From FEN-1350 sp964386005 (GTDB lineage Bacteria; Planctomycetota; Phycisphaerae; Sedimentisphaerales; Anaerohalosphaeraceae): 64,000 nucleotides of DNA. Shown here in pieces: positions 9,242-18,166 of the stretch (position 1 is the stretch's first letter; every line of letters begins with the position of its first letter). The position numbers and the translations under genes are program-made. Under the pieces are notes generated by a model that searched no databases, was not told the DNA's origin, and was given only the letters and a program-made list of their open reading frames with translations. The stretch covers positions 37,549 to 101,548 of the forward strand of contig CAYLSB010000009.1 in the NCBI GenBank assembly GCA_964386005.1, read 5' to 3'.

Positions 9242-11938
9242 CTACTTGACCATGCGGCCGCGGCCTTTGGTCATGAGGGTTCCGATATCGGGATCGTCGG
9301 CAAAATCATCGTCTTCATCATCCACAATAACGGATTCTTCCTCCTCGTCGTCATTTTCCGCGGAGTCCTCCTCGTCGTCATCGGATTCGGCGGAGGCGTC
9401 TTCTTCGCCGGTTTCCTCCACCTCGTGAGGCGATGCATCCGCATCCTGCGTCAGGTCCGCATAACCGGCGACTTCGTCGGCGATCATGTTGCGCTTGAGG
9501 TTTTCCCAATCCTCGACGGTCATCGTCACCTCGCGGGCCTGGCTGCCCTTGTATTCGCCCAGAATTCCCGACGCGGCCATCATCTCGATCATCCGCGAGG
9601 CGCGGGCATACCCGACGCCGAGCCGACGCTGCAAGAGCGATACGCTGCCGCGTTTGGTTTCGAGTACCACCCGCACGGCGTCGTCGAACAATTCATCCTT
9701 CTTCATCATCGACATGTCGATCTGGTTGAGCTGCATCAGGTCCGGATGGTATTGCGGCTGGGCGATCGTCTTGAGATGATCGACCACGGCGCCGATTTCC
9801 TCGTCGTCAAGATAGGCGCCCTGTGCCCGTTCGAGATCGCTGGTACCGGGTTTGAGAAACAGCATGTCGCCCTGCCCCAGTAGGGTCTCGGCGCCGTTCT
9901 GGTCGAGGATGATCCGGCTGTCCATCCGCGCCGCGACGCGGAAACCGATCCGCGTGGGCATGTTGGCCTTGATCAGGCCGGTAACGACCGTCGCCTGCGG
10001 GCGCTGCGTGGCGATGATCAGATGGATGCCGACCGCTCGGCTCTTCTGCGCGATGCGGACGATATACGCCTCAACCTCTTTGGCGCTGGTCATCATCAGG
10101 TCGGCCAGCTCGTCGATGATGATCACGATATGCGGCAGTTGCTTGGGGATCTTGGCCTCTTCCTCTTCGTTGGACGGCTGGAACCGCTCCATGATCTCTT
10201 CGCGGGTGAGCTTGTTGTACGAACCGAGGTTGCGAACCTTGGCCTCGGAGAGCAGCTCATAGCGCTCGTCCATCGTGGTCGTGGCCCATTCGAGGATCTG
10301 CTCGGCGCGCTTGACCTCGGTGACGACCGGACACATCAAATGCGGCAGCGATTCGAACATCGCCATCTCGACCATCTTCGGATCGATTAAAATCATCTTG
10401 ACCTCGTCGGGACGGCGGGTCATCAAAATACTGGTGATGATGCTGTTGATGCAAACGCTTTTGCCGGAGCCGGTGGTGCCCGCGATCAGCAAATGGGGCA
10501 TCCCCGCCAGGTCGCTGACCAGCACATCGCCCGAAGAGGTCTTGCCGAGAAACAACGGAATCTGCATCTTTCCCGATCGGGCCCCGGCCCGCTGGATCAG
10601 GTCCTTGATCCGGACAATCTCCCGCTGGCTGTTGGGCACCTCGATGCCGATGGTATGACGACCCTGCAGCGGCGCGACGACACGAACACAACCGGCGCTC
10701 AGAGCGCGGGCCATGTCGTTGGACAGGTTGGAAATCTGGCTGACTTTGATCCCCGGCGCCAGCTCCAGTTCATACATCGTAATGGCCGGTCCCGGTTCGG
10801 CATTGATCACATGGGCATTGATTCCAAATTCCGCCAGAAGCTCTTCGAGAATCTTGGCCTTGCCTTCGACCATCTTTTCCTGAATAGCGGCAAATCCGAA
10901 CTCCGGCTCGCGCAAGAGTTCCAGCGGAGGCAACTGATAATCTTCATACGTCGCGGGAATATAGGGCTTGACCTTCGCTTCGGACGCCCGCACTTTCATC
11001 GGCGCTTTCTTTTCGGGCGCCGGTTCGGTTGGCTGTTCCTGCGGCGAAGCCGTCACGGGCTCGACTTCAACCGCCGATGCATCCTGTTCGGCCGTCCCGA
11101 CCGCCGGAACGGAAGCCGGGGTTTGCTGCTTTTGTTCTTCGATCTGCCTCTGTTGTTCCTCTCGTCGCCGGCGGACGACCTCGGATAGCGATTTGATCGG
11201 CTCGCGGTTGGCCTTCGGCAGCCCGATCGCCCGTTCCAGATTCTTATCGCCCTGCGACTCCATAGTCACGGGACCGGGGAATCCTTCGCGCTGCCGTTCG
11301 CTGAGCCGCTTCCAGATCTGAGACATGGACGAGTGCGTTTGTTTGCGTGCCGTCGAATAGGCCGGTTCGGCCATTCCCATCGTCCAGGCGATCGCCCGAC
11401 CGAAACCCCGAAAGATCGAAAGAACAAACGTGTCCGCCAGAACCAGCAGGCCCACGAACGACGTACTGGCCAGCAGGATCGAAGTGCCCAGAGCCGCAAA
11501 ATGGCTCCGAAGAAGACTGCCCACCGCAATCCCCAGAATCCCGCCGCCACCCATGGGAAAAACACCGGTATGGTACGGCCAGATGGTCCGATCGCCCCAA
11601 ACAAGAAACCAACTCGCGGAAAAAGCCGCCACCACCAATAACAATCCGACCCCCCGCAAAATGATTTGCGTAAGCGGAGTGCCGAGAAGATGCACGAAAA
11701 AGCCCCATGCCAGAGTGACCAGAAGGAAAAACACCCCGGGACCGATGAAATACAACAGGTAATACGCGCAGAAAGCCCCGATCGACCCGCACCAGTTTTC
11801 GGCCGGCTGGTTGTGGGGCCAGACATACTCGCTGGGTTTGTCGGCCATATCAAAACTCAGACAACTGCACAACAGAAAAACGCTGGCCGCCAGACCAAAT
11901 CCCTCGACCGCAAATTTATACACTTCCTTGCTCTTCAA
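9242..11938 (-). CDS. ftsK: DNA translocase FtsK/SpoIIIE
   Basis: The septal dsDNA pump that clears and aligns chromosomes at division. It is 898 residues: four to five N-terminal membrane segments (about 8-180), a proline/glutamine-rich linker (250-315), the motor domain with Walker A GTTGSGKS (487-494) and Walker B IIIDE (606-610), and a winged-helix gamma domain (about 745-810). A very acidic tail (about 838-885) that is not typical of the family follows gamma. The start is TTG at 11938, supported by GGAGGG 7 bases upstream. The gene runs leftward and converges on the protease gene at 9144. Confidence 0.95.
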   Translation of the reverse strand: MKSKEVYKFAVEGFGLAASVFLLCSCLSFDMADKPSEYVWPHNQPAENWCGSIGAFCAYYLLYFIGPGVFFLLVTLAWGFFVHLLGTPLTQIILRGVGLLLVVAAFSASWFLVWGDRTIWPYHTGVFPMGGGGILGIAVGSLLRSHFAALGTSILLASTSFVGLLVLADTFVLSIFRGFGRAIAWTMGMAEPAYSTARKQTHSSMSQIWKRLSERQREGFPGPVTMESQGDKNLERAIGLPKANREPIKSLSEVVRRRREEQQRQIEEQKQQTPASVPAVGTAEQDASAVEVEPVTASPQEQPTEPAPEKKAPMKVRASEAKVKPYIPATYEDYQLPPLELLREPEFGFAAIQEKMVEGKAKILEELLAEFGINAHVINAEPGPAITMYELELAPGIKVSQISNLSNDMARALSAGCVRVVAPLQGRHTIGIEVPNSQREIVRIKDLIQRAGARSGKMQIPLFLGKTSSGDVLVSDLAGMPHLLIAGTTGSGKSVCINSIITSILMTRRPDEVKMILIDPKMVEMAMFESLPHLMCPVVTEVKRAEQILEWATTTMDERYELLSEAKVRNLGSYNKLTREEIMERFQPSNEEEEAKIPKQLPHIVIIIDELADLMMTSAKEVEAYIVRIAQKSRAVGIHLIIATQRPQATVVTGLIKANMPTRIGFRVAARMDSRIILDQNGAETLLGQGDMLFLKPGTSDLERAQGAYLDDEEIGAVVDHLKTIAQPQYHPDLMQLNQIDMSMMKKDELFDDAVRVVLETKRGSVSLLQRRLGVGYARASRMIEMMAASGILGEYKGSQAREVTMTVEDWENLKRNMIADEVAGYADLTQDADASPHEVEETGEEDASAESDDDEEDSAENDDEEEESVIVDDEDDDFADDPDIGTLMTKGRGRMVK

Positions 11939-12239
11939 GGCCTATCCCTCCATGCGGGTTGCTCGACGCCAGCCCGCCGGATCATACTGAAAACGCCGTC
12001 TTCATCGTTGAAATGCCGGTCCATTCCCGCATTCCGGATTCCTATTCTATCGGCATTGTTCCCGGCTTTTCTCCAATCGAGATCATGCGATGGACGTTCC
12101 GGAACAGGATTGTATCGCCCGATAATAATCCGTGAATTTCTCCATAATCTCGCCTCCGGAGTTTCAGTGAAAACGAAAATATTGCCATGAACGCAACGGG
12201 GGTATTTCAAAGCCGCGTCGGAAAAATCTTCGGAATGAA

Positions 12240-12926
12240 TTATTTGTTCACGGTCTTTTCAGATGTGCCGGATTTGTTGTTTCCAAACAGCCAATCAAAA
12301 AAACCGGGCTCGTTTTTGCGAGGCGACTGAACGATTACGCCCATCTTGCCCAACTCCGCCGAAACGTCCGCCTGATACGGGTCCAACTCGAAACTCCTGC
12401 GGAATTGTTTCTCGGCATTGACCTTGTCGTTTCGACGCAAATAATAATACCCCAACTGTTTATAGACGGCCGGAGATTGAGGAGCCAGAGACATGGCCCG
12501 TTCATAAGATTGAAGCGCCGCAGTGGGCAATTGTTCCGTCTCAAAGGCCCGGGCCAAAGAGATCGCCTGATCGGCCGTAGTGGTTCGCTGAATCCATTTG
12601 GCGGAGGCCTGTCCGGCCCTGTCGGGTTTGTTGTCATCCCGATACGCCCTCACCAGCGCCGCCTGAGCGGGCCAGTTCAAAGGCAGAAATTCGGCCGAGG
12701 TGTTGAAATGATAGGCCGCTCGGTCGAAGTTGCGCTCATTGCGATAGAGGAGCCCAAGCTGATAATGGGCCCTCGGTACCTCGTACTTGGCCTCGATCTG
12801 ATCATAGAGCTTCTGCTTTTGCTGCTCGGGGGAAAGCCCCGTAAGGGAATCTTCCACCGTCGGCTGACAACCTGTGATCAACGCCAACACGATGATGATC
12901 ATTCCTTGTCCTGCTCGGATTCTCAT
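12240..12926 (-). CDS. TPR-repeat lipoprotein
   Basis: A 228-residue protein with a lipobox (ALITGC) after a short hydrophobic segment, so probably a lipid-anchored envelope protein. Several tetratricopeptide repeats follow (for example RAHYQLGLLYRNERNFDRA and AVYKQLGYYYLRRNDKVNA). The ATG at 12926 has GGAGG 5 bases upstream. It shares direction with ftsK, but 300 bases separate them (11939-12239), in which I see no gene. TPR lipoproteins often act as assembly adaptors; the partner is unknown. Confidence 0.72.
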   Translation of the reverse strand: MRIRAGQGMIIIVLALITGCQPTVEDSLTGLSPEQQKQKLYDQIEAKYEVPRAHYQLGLLYRNERNFDRAAYHFNTSAEFLPLNWPAQAALVRAYRDDNKPDRAGQASAKWIQRTTTADQAISLARAFETEQLPTAALQSYERAMSLAPQSPAVYKQLGYYYLRRNDKVNAEKQFRRSFELDPYQADVSAELGKMGVIVQSPRKNEPGFFDWLFGNNKSGTSEKTVNK

Positions 12927-13076
12927 TTCTGCCTCCACTGCAAGATCGATTCGCGCTGCGACCGGGCGATTCCGCCGCCGGTCGATACTTCATTGTGCCA
13001 ACGGACCAACGCGATATCAAGCAAAAACCGCTCGACACGGATAATTTCCAGCCATAGCCCGATAACGCCCGTCAAA

Positions 13077-13598
13077 TCAATCCGAAGATGGCTCCTTTGG
13101 TCTTAGATCCTGGGAGATTACTTCGATAATTCCCTTCGTCTTGCCGACCAAAAGCAGCCCCAATAACAATTTGACCGCCGCCGGCAGGATACGTATCAGG
13201 AAACCAGCCGCCGGTTTTGGACCCTGCAAAATTCCCTTCAGTTCCATGACCGCCCAGATCAACGCGGGGGCCGCTTCGACAAGAACATAAAGGCCGAACA
13301 GCTTAATCCCGATCCACAAAAGTAAATTGGGTTCCGGTATATGGATTTCGTTATCAGGAAGACCCAGTCGATCCGCGATCCAAGAAGATCGAAAGAGCAA
13401 AACCCACGCAAAACCAAGATACAAACAGAGAACTAAACCTCGGCTGAATAGATCGGTATAGATTTCACCGGAAACATGGGGTTGACTCCATTGCCGAACG
13501 GCATAGAGACTTCGAAACAAGGACTCGCAATACCAGATTACCGTTGCTACCTGGAGAAGCCCAACCACTTTGGCCAGAACGATAAACAGATTTCGCAT
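13077..13598 (-). CDS. Small integral membrane protein of unknown function
   Basis: The 173-residue product has about four hydrophobic segments (residues 5-25, 45-70, 88-112 and 133-152) and an acidic/basic C-terminal tail ending KEPSSD. The start at 13598 has a strong GGAGG. I do not recognise the family. It is co-directional with gyrB upstream and the TPR lipoprotein downstream, with gaps that leave room for its own promoter. Confidence 0.6.
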   Translation of the reverse strand: MRNLFIVLAKVVGLLQVATVIWYCESLFRSLYAVRQWSQPHVSGEIYTDLFSRGLVLCLYLGFAWVLLFRSSWIADRLGLPDNEIHIPEPNLLLWIGIKLFGLYVLVEAAPALIWAVMELKGILQGPKPAAGFLIRILPAAVKLLLGLLLVGKTKGIIEVISQDLRPKEPSSD

Positions 13599-13725
13599 GG
13601 TACCTCCTATAAGACCCTCAATTACATCCGAAATCCAGCCAGAATTTCAATTTGCTGTTTGCAGTTTGCCATTTCCCCGGCGAACAGCGACTCTCGATAC
13701 CCATTCCCCGAAATCCTATATCCTG

Positions 13726-16173
13726 TTATATATCCAGAAATTGCACTTCCAGCGCGTGCTCGCGGATAAAATTCCGACGCTTGTCCACGTCGTCGCCCAT
13801 CAGGATGCTGAACATGCGATCGGCCTGACCGGCGTCTTCCAGTCGAACCCGCAGGAGCGTGCGCTGCGAGGGATCCATCGTGGTTTCCCAAAGCTGCTCG
13901 GCATTCATCTCGCCGAGACCTTTAAACCGCTTGATCTCGATGTCTTTGCCGCCGATCTGACGGATGGCATGGCAGATATCCCCCAGCGCCACGACGGAAT
14001 GGATATCCTCCCCATTGCGAACATCGAACTTGGTCGGAAGCGCTTCTCCCGCGACGGTACGTACGATTTTATGCAAATAATCCCGCATATCCAGTTTGTA
14101 CTCGGCCTTCAGACGGGCGTTGATTTCGTTGAGTCGAACCACTTCGTGCAGTTCCTCGGCCACAACACGGCCGTTACTCGGTCCCGCCCCATTGCCTTCC
14201 CCATTGGCCACGCCGCCGGCGGCCTCGATTTCCTTGAGCCGCTTATCCCACGAAGGTTTATCATAAAAGAATTCATCCTCGGCCTGGTCCCGAACCCAGA
14301 AACTCGGAAGGCAGTTGCCGTCATAAAAGCTTTCGACGAATTGGCGAAAAAGGATGCCCCGTCGTTCCAGAACATGGATACTCCGTTCGGCCTCGTTGAG
14401 CCATTTCACCAGCGCCCCCAACGGCTCGCCCTGAATGTTCACCGGAGGACGGTTCTCTTCGCGGATCGACAATACGGTTCCTTCCAGCCCGCGACTTTCC
14501 ATCCGCTTGCGCATGTCGCGCTCGTTGAGAATATATTCCGAATTCTTTTTCCCCTTGATCTTCACCTCGTACAATGGGGGCTGGGCGACAAAGACCCGAC
14601 CGTTTTCGAGCAACTGCGGCATCTGACGAAAGAAAAAGGTCAACAACAGCGTTCGAATATGGGCGCCGTCGACGTCCGCATCCGTCATCAATACCACCTT
14701 GCCGTATCGACATTTTTCCAGATTGAATTCTTCGGCGCCGATCCCGGTGCCCAGGGCGCTGATAATCGTCCGGATTTCCTCCGATCCGAGCATTTTTTCC
14801 AGCCGGGCTTTTTCGACGTTGAGAATCTTTCCTCGTAGCGGCAGGATCGCCTGGATCGTGCGGTCGCGACCGCCTTTGGCCGAGCCGCCCGCCGAATCCC
14901 CTTCGACAAGGAAGACCTCGGTTGACTCCACGTCGCGGCTGGAGCAATCCCACAATTTGCCCGGCAGATTGGCGCCGCTGAGCGCGCCTTTGCGGCGGGT
15001 CAGCTCGCGGGCTTTTCGCGCGGCCTCCCGTGCGGCGGCGGCCTGGATCGCTTTGTTGAGGATCCGTTTGGCCCCGGCGGGATTTTCCTCCAGATACGTC
15101 CCCAGAAGCTCGTTGACCATCGTCTCCACGAAACTGCCCACCTCCGGATTGGAAAGGCGGACCTTGGTTTGCGCTTCAAAGTGCGGATCTTTGACGCGTA
15201 CGGAAATCACGGCCGTTAGCCCTTCCCGCAAATCGTCGCCCGTCGGTACCATGCCGCCCTTGAGCATGTTGGCGTTTCGCGCGTAGGCGTTCATCGTCCG
15301 CGTCAGGGCGGTGCGAAATCCCGACAGGTGGGTACCCCCGTCGATATTGCGGATATTGTTGGCAAAAGCGAGGGTGTTTTCGACATAACTGTCATTGTAC
15401 TGCATGGCGATCTCGCATTGGATGCGGTCCTCTTCATCCGCCTTGGACAGATAGATCACCTCGGACAGCGGAACCTTGCCCTCGTTGAGGTACTCGATAA
15501 ACGCGCGGATCCCCTTGTCGTAATGAAATACCTGCCGGGGTTTGTCGGAGCGGTCGTCCTGAAACAGGATTTGAATTCCCGCATTGAGGTACGCCAGCTC
15601 CCGGATGCGCGTTTCGAGCGTATCGTATTTGAACTCGGTCGTCTCGAAAATTTCCTCATCGGGCATGAACGTGATCCGCGTGCCGTGCTTGGCACTTTCG
15701 CCCACTTCGCGCACCGGACCGGTCGGCACGCTCCGCGCGGTTTCGAAGCGATACTGCTTGCCGTCCCGCCAGACCTCCGCCTGCATCCATTCGGACAACG
15801 CGCAAACCACGCTGACGCCGACGCCGTGCAGGCCGCCGGAAACCCGGTAGGCCTTGTCATCAAACTTGCCGCCGGCATGCAATGTCGTTAACACGACCTC
15901 CAGGGCGCTCTTGCCCGCTTCTTTGTGGATATCCACCGGAATGCCGCGTCCGTTGTCCTCGACCGAACAACTTCCATCCGCGTGAATATGGACGATGATT
16001 TTATCGCAGCGGCCCGCCAGGGCCTCGTCGATGGAGTTATCCAGCACCTCATACACCAGGTGATGCAGGCCGCCCTCCTGTCGGTTTCCGATGTACATAT
16101 CCGGCCGCTTGCGCACCGCCTCCAGACCGGCCAGAATCTTGATTTGACTTGAATCATACGTCTGATTGCTCAT
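13726..16173 (-). CDS. gyrB: DNA gyrase subunit B
   Basis: ATPase subunit of the type IIA topoisomerase that introduces negative supercoils. At 815 residues it has the GHKL ATP-binding motifs (VYEVLDNSIDEALAG, DNGRGIPV, GGLHGVGVSVV), the transducer domain, and the Toprim motifs EGDSAGGSAKGGRDR and DADVDGAHIRTL; PLRGKILNVEKAR favours GyrB over ParE. The C-terminus ends KRFKGLGEMNAEQLWETTMDP, as in the family. Its first 20 bases overlap the end of the DciA-like gene, and dnaN lies directly upstream, so dnaN-dciA-gyrB looks like one operon. Confidence 0.95.
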   Translation of the reverse strand: MSNQTYDSSQIKILAGLEAVRKRPDMYIGNRQEGGLHHLVYEVLDNSIDEALAGRCDKIIVHIHADGSCSVEDNGRGIPVDIHKEAGKSALEVVLTTLHAGGKFDDKAYRVSGGLHGVGVSVVCALSEWMQAEVWRDGKQYRFETARSVPTGPVREVGESAKHGTRITFMPDEEIFETTEFKYDTLETRIRELAYLNAGIQILFQDDRSDKPRQVFHYDKGIRAFIEYLNEGKVPLSEVIYLSKADEEDRIQCEIAMQYNDSYVENTLAFANNIRNIDGGTHLSGFRTALTRTMNAYARNANMLKGGMVPTGDDLREGLTAVISVRVKDPHFEAQTKVRLSNPEVGSFVETMVNELLGTYLEENPAGAKRILNKAIQAAAAREAARKARELTRRKGALSGANLPGKLWDCSSRDVESTEVFLVEGDSAGGSAKGGRDRTIQAILPLRGKILNVEKARLEKMLGSEEIRTIISALGTGIGAEEFNLEKCRYGKVVLMTDADVDGAHIRTLLLTFFFRQMPQLLENGRVFVAQPPLYEVKIKGKKNSEYILNERDMRKRMESRGLEGTVLSIREENRPPVNIQGEPLGALVKWLNEAERSIHVLERRGILFRQFVESFYDGNCLPSFWVRDQAEDEFFYDKPSWDKRLKEIEAAGGVANGEGNGAGPSNGRVVAEELHEVVRLNEINARLKAEYKLDMRDYLHKIVRTVAGEALPTKFDVRNGEDIHSVVALGDICHAIRQIGGKDIEIKRFKGLGEMNAEQLWETTMDPSQRTLLRVRLEDAGQADRMFSILMGDDVDKRRNFIREHALEVQFLDI

Positions 16174-16543
16174 GTTCCTTTTCCTGCTGATCGTCTCGCC
16201 ACGGAACGCATACGATCTTTCGAACCCGACTCCGCGGACAATGTTCCTGAAAATAGGTTAACAACTCCGGAAGGAGCAGTTTCATCTCGTGCATCCACGG
16301 ACCGGGCTGAACCTCCACGCGCAACACGCCCGACTGAAGGGTATCCGGCCGGCTTCGCAAGGCCAACTCGGCGGGTACGACCTGAGCCCAGACATCCACG
16401 ATCGAGGCGTTTTTTTCCAGTTCGTTCCGGCGGGCTTTCAGATACCCGGCTACGTCCGATCCGATCCCGACCGCCGCCCGTCCGGGTTTTTTTTGCCGGC
16501 GTGCCGCGCCCCGGAGAATCGCCAGATCGTCGTCGCCGGCCAT
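16154..16543 (-). CDS. DUF721/DciA-like protein
   Basis: A 129-residue protein with the DUF721 core (IVDVWAQVVPAELALRSRPDTLQSGVLRVEV, shown by its W-x-x-V-V-P and G-x-L-x-V-x-V pattern). Members of this family include DciA, the ancestral loader or operator of the DnaB helicase. It is wedged between dnaN (overlap TGATG at 16543) and gyrB (20-base overlap), the place where recF sits in many bacteria. Context and family both point to replication initiation; helicase binding is inferred, not shown. Confidence 0.72.
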   Translation of the reverse strand: MAGDDDLAILRGAARRQKKPGRAAVGIGSDVAGYLKARRNELEKNASIVDVWAQVVPAELALRSRPDTLQSGVLRVEVQPGPWMHEMKLLLPELLTYFQEHCPRSRVRKIVCVPWRDDQQEKEHEQSDV

Positions 16544-17649
16544 CAGGGATTGACCGGCATCACGATATACAAAAAGTGGCTTCCGGAACGGATCATGCCC
16601 GGACGATCCGCTTCGCCCAGATGCAACTCAAAGGAGTCTTCCCGAATCACTTTCAGCACATCGATCAGAAAATGGGGATTAAAGCCGATCTCCATCGAAG
16701 GGCCATTGTATTCGACCGCCATTTCGATCTGAGCGTCGCCGGTTTCGGGCGCCCGGCCCGAGAATATCATAGACCCGTTCTCCAGACTCAATCGTATGCC
16801 CTTGGAATCCTCGCTGGCCAGCAACGCGGCGCGCCGAACGGCGCTGAGGGTCGCCTCCGTGGACAAGACAAGACGTTTATCATATTCTTTGGGAATAATA
16901 TCTTCGTATTTGGGAAAATTCCCTTCCACAAGATTGGAACTGACCACCGCGGCGCCGCAGGCCAGAACGATCTGATTATGGATGAATCGCACCGCCACTG
17001 TGGCGGCGGCATCGGGAGCGGGAACTCGATCCAGTAACGTCATCGTCTTGGCCGGAACGATAAGCCGGCCGCCGGGCAGCTCGGTCTTCGGCGCCGCTTC
17101 CAGCGCGAGGGTACATCGCGCCAGTCGTCTTCCGTCCGTGGCAACCATCGTCAGTTTCTTTCCCTGAACCTCCCACAGAATGCCGTTCAGGGCATAGCGG
17201 GTACTCTCCCTGGCGGCCGCAAATACCGTTTGCTCGATCCCCTCCTGAAGCCGGTCCAGCTTGATCGAAAGGTCCCCTTCTCCTTCCATATCCGGCACCG
17301 GCGGAAATTGTTCGGGATCGTGTCCATAAATCGTGAAATGGCTGTCCGCGCCGCGAATCAGAATGGATGCGTCCGTCGATTCGATCTCCACGACCTCATC
17401 CAGACTCTCGCGAATGATCGAGGCGAATTTGTCCGCCGGGATCACCGCTTCGCCCGGATTGACCACCTCCACCTGCGCCACGCTGTACAGAATCCCGACT
17501 TCCAGGTCCGTGGCCGATAGACGCACTTCGTCCCCCTTGGCGGTCATTCGAAGGCACTGCAAAACCGCCTTCGGGGTCCTCGATGGAATAATGCTCGTGA
17601 CCAAACCCAGGGCCTCCTGCAAAGAGGCACGATTGAATTTTACCTTCAT
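16543..17649 (-). CDS. dnaN: DNA polymerase III beta sliding clamp
   Basis: A 368-residue protein with the three-domain clamp pattern; recognisable stretches are the N-terminal KVKFNRASLQEALGLV, the middle LNGILWEV...LTMVATDGRRLA and the C-terminal HFLYIVMPVNP, which resembles the M-P-x-R/N-L end of the family. ATG 17649 is preferred over GTG 17655 because of AGGTGG just upstream. It is the first gene of a probable dnaN-dciA-gyrB operon reading away from the candidate origin at 17650-18166. No dnaA is present beside it. Confidence 0.94.
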   Translation of the reverse strand: MKVKFNRASLQEALGLVTSIIPSRTPKAVLQCLRMTAKGDEVRLSATDLEVGILYSVAQVEVVNPGEAVIPADKFASIIRESLDEVVEIESTDASILIRGADSHFTIYGHDPEQFPPVPDMEGEGDLSIKLDRLQEGIEQTVFAAARESTRYALNGILWEVQGKKLTMVATDGRRLARCTLALEAAPKTELPGGRLIVPAKTMTLLDRVPAPDAAATVAVRFIHNQIVLACGAAVVSSNLVEGNFPKYEDIIPKEYDKRLVLSTEATLSAVRRAALLASEDSKGIRLSLENGSMIFSGRAPETGDAQIEMAVEYNGPSMEIGFNPHFLIDVLKVIREDSFELHLGEADRPGMIRSGSHFLYIVMPVNP

Positions 17650-18166
17650 AGCCACCTCGATCCAATTTCAATAATGTTTATCTGTTTCTTAATTAAAGCC
17701 GTCCATACAGGACCGCTTATAGAACCTATAATGTACTCCATTTCTTCATCGATGAAAAGACCTTTTGCCCCGTGGAAAACAAAATATCCCCGACATGTCC
17801 GATCCCCGCTGTTGCCACGAAAAATCCGAATGGTGCGACAACCTCTCTGGTTACAGTCCTCCCCAATTTATAAAGGTAAGATAAAAAGGAATTACTATCC
17901 GTAGTCATATACCCTGTGATTCTGTTGGATGCTCGAACCACCTTCAAACATAAACGATTGCCTCAGCGGAACTTATCCCGTAATAGACCCGGCTCCGAGG
18001 TGTGGATAACCTGTTGCACAATCTGTTTGGGTCGCCCCTGTTGTGTGGAATACCCGGATATCAATACTGAAAAGGGAACAATTATATACAATCAGCAACA
18101 CTCGTAACAACGCATCTCACAGGATATCCACAATGGGTTTTGGCGTGAATTTCGCGGGTCCAAACT
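17650..18166. other. Candidate replication origin region upstream of dnaN
   Basis: A 517-base gene-free region, AT-richer than its neighbours. It contains one exact DnaA box in reverse (TGTGGATAA, 18001-18009), a one-mismatch box (ATATCCACA, 18124-18132), weaker matches near 17972 and 18043, and AT-rich patches (TTAATTAAAG near 17690; ATTATATACAAT near 18080). Position upstream of dnaN and gyrB is the usual place for oriC. The box count is low and dnaA is not here, so this is a candidate only. Confidence 0.4.

Noticed and set aside
11939..12239. 91-codon minus-strand frame between ftsK and the TPR lipoprotein gene
   Set aside because: No ribosome binding site, no similarity to any pattern I know and biased composition; treated as non-coding.
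14500..16150. Several frames of 140-210 codons in gyrB
   Set aside because: All are shadows of the gyrB reading frame, whose Toprim and GHKL motifs are unambiguous.
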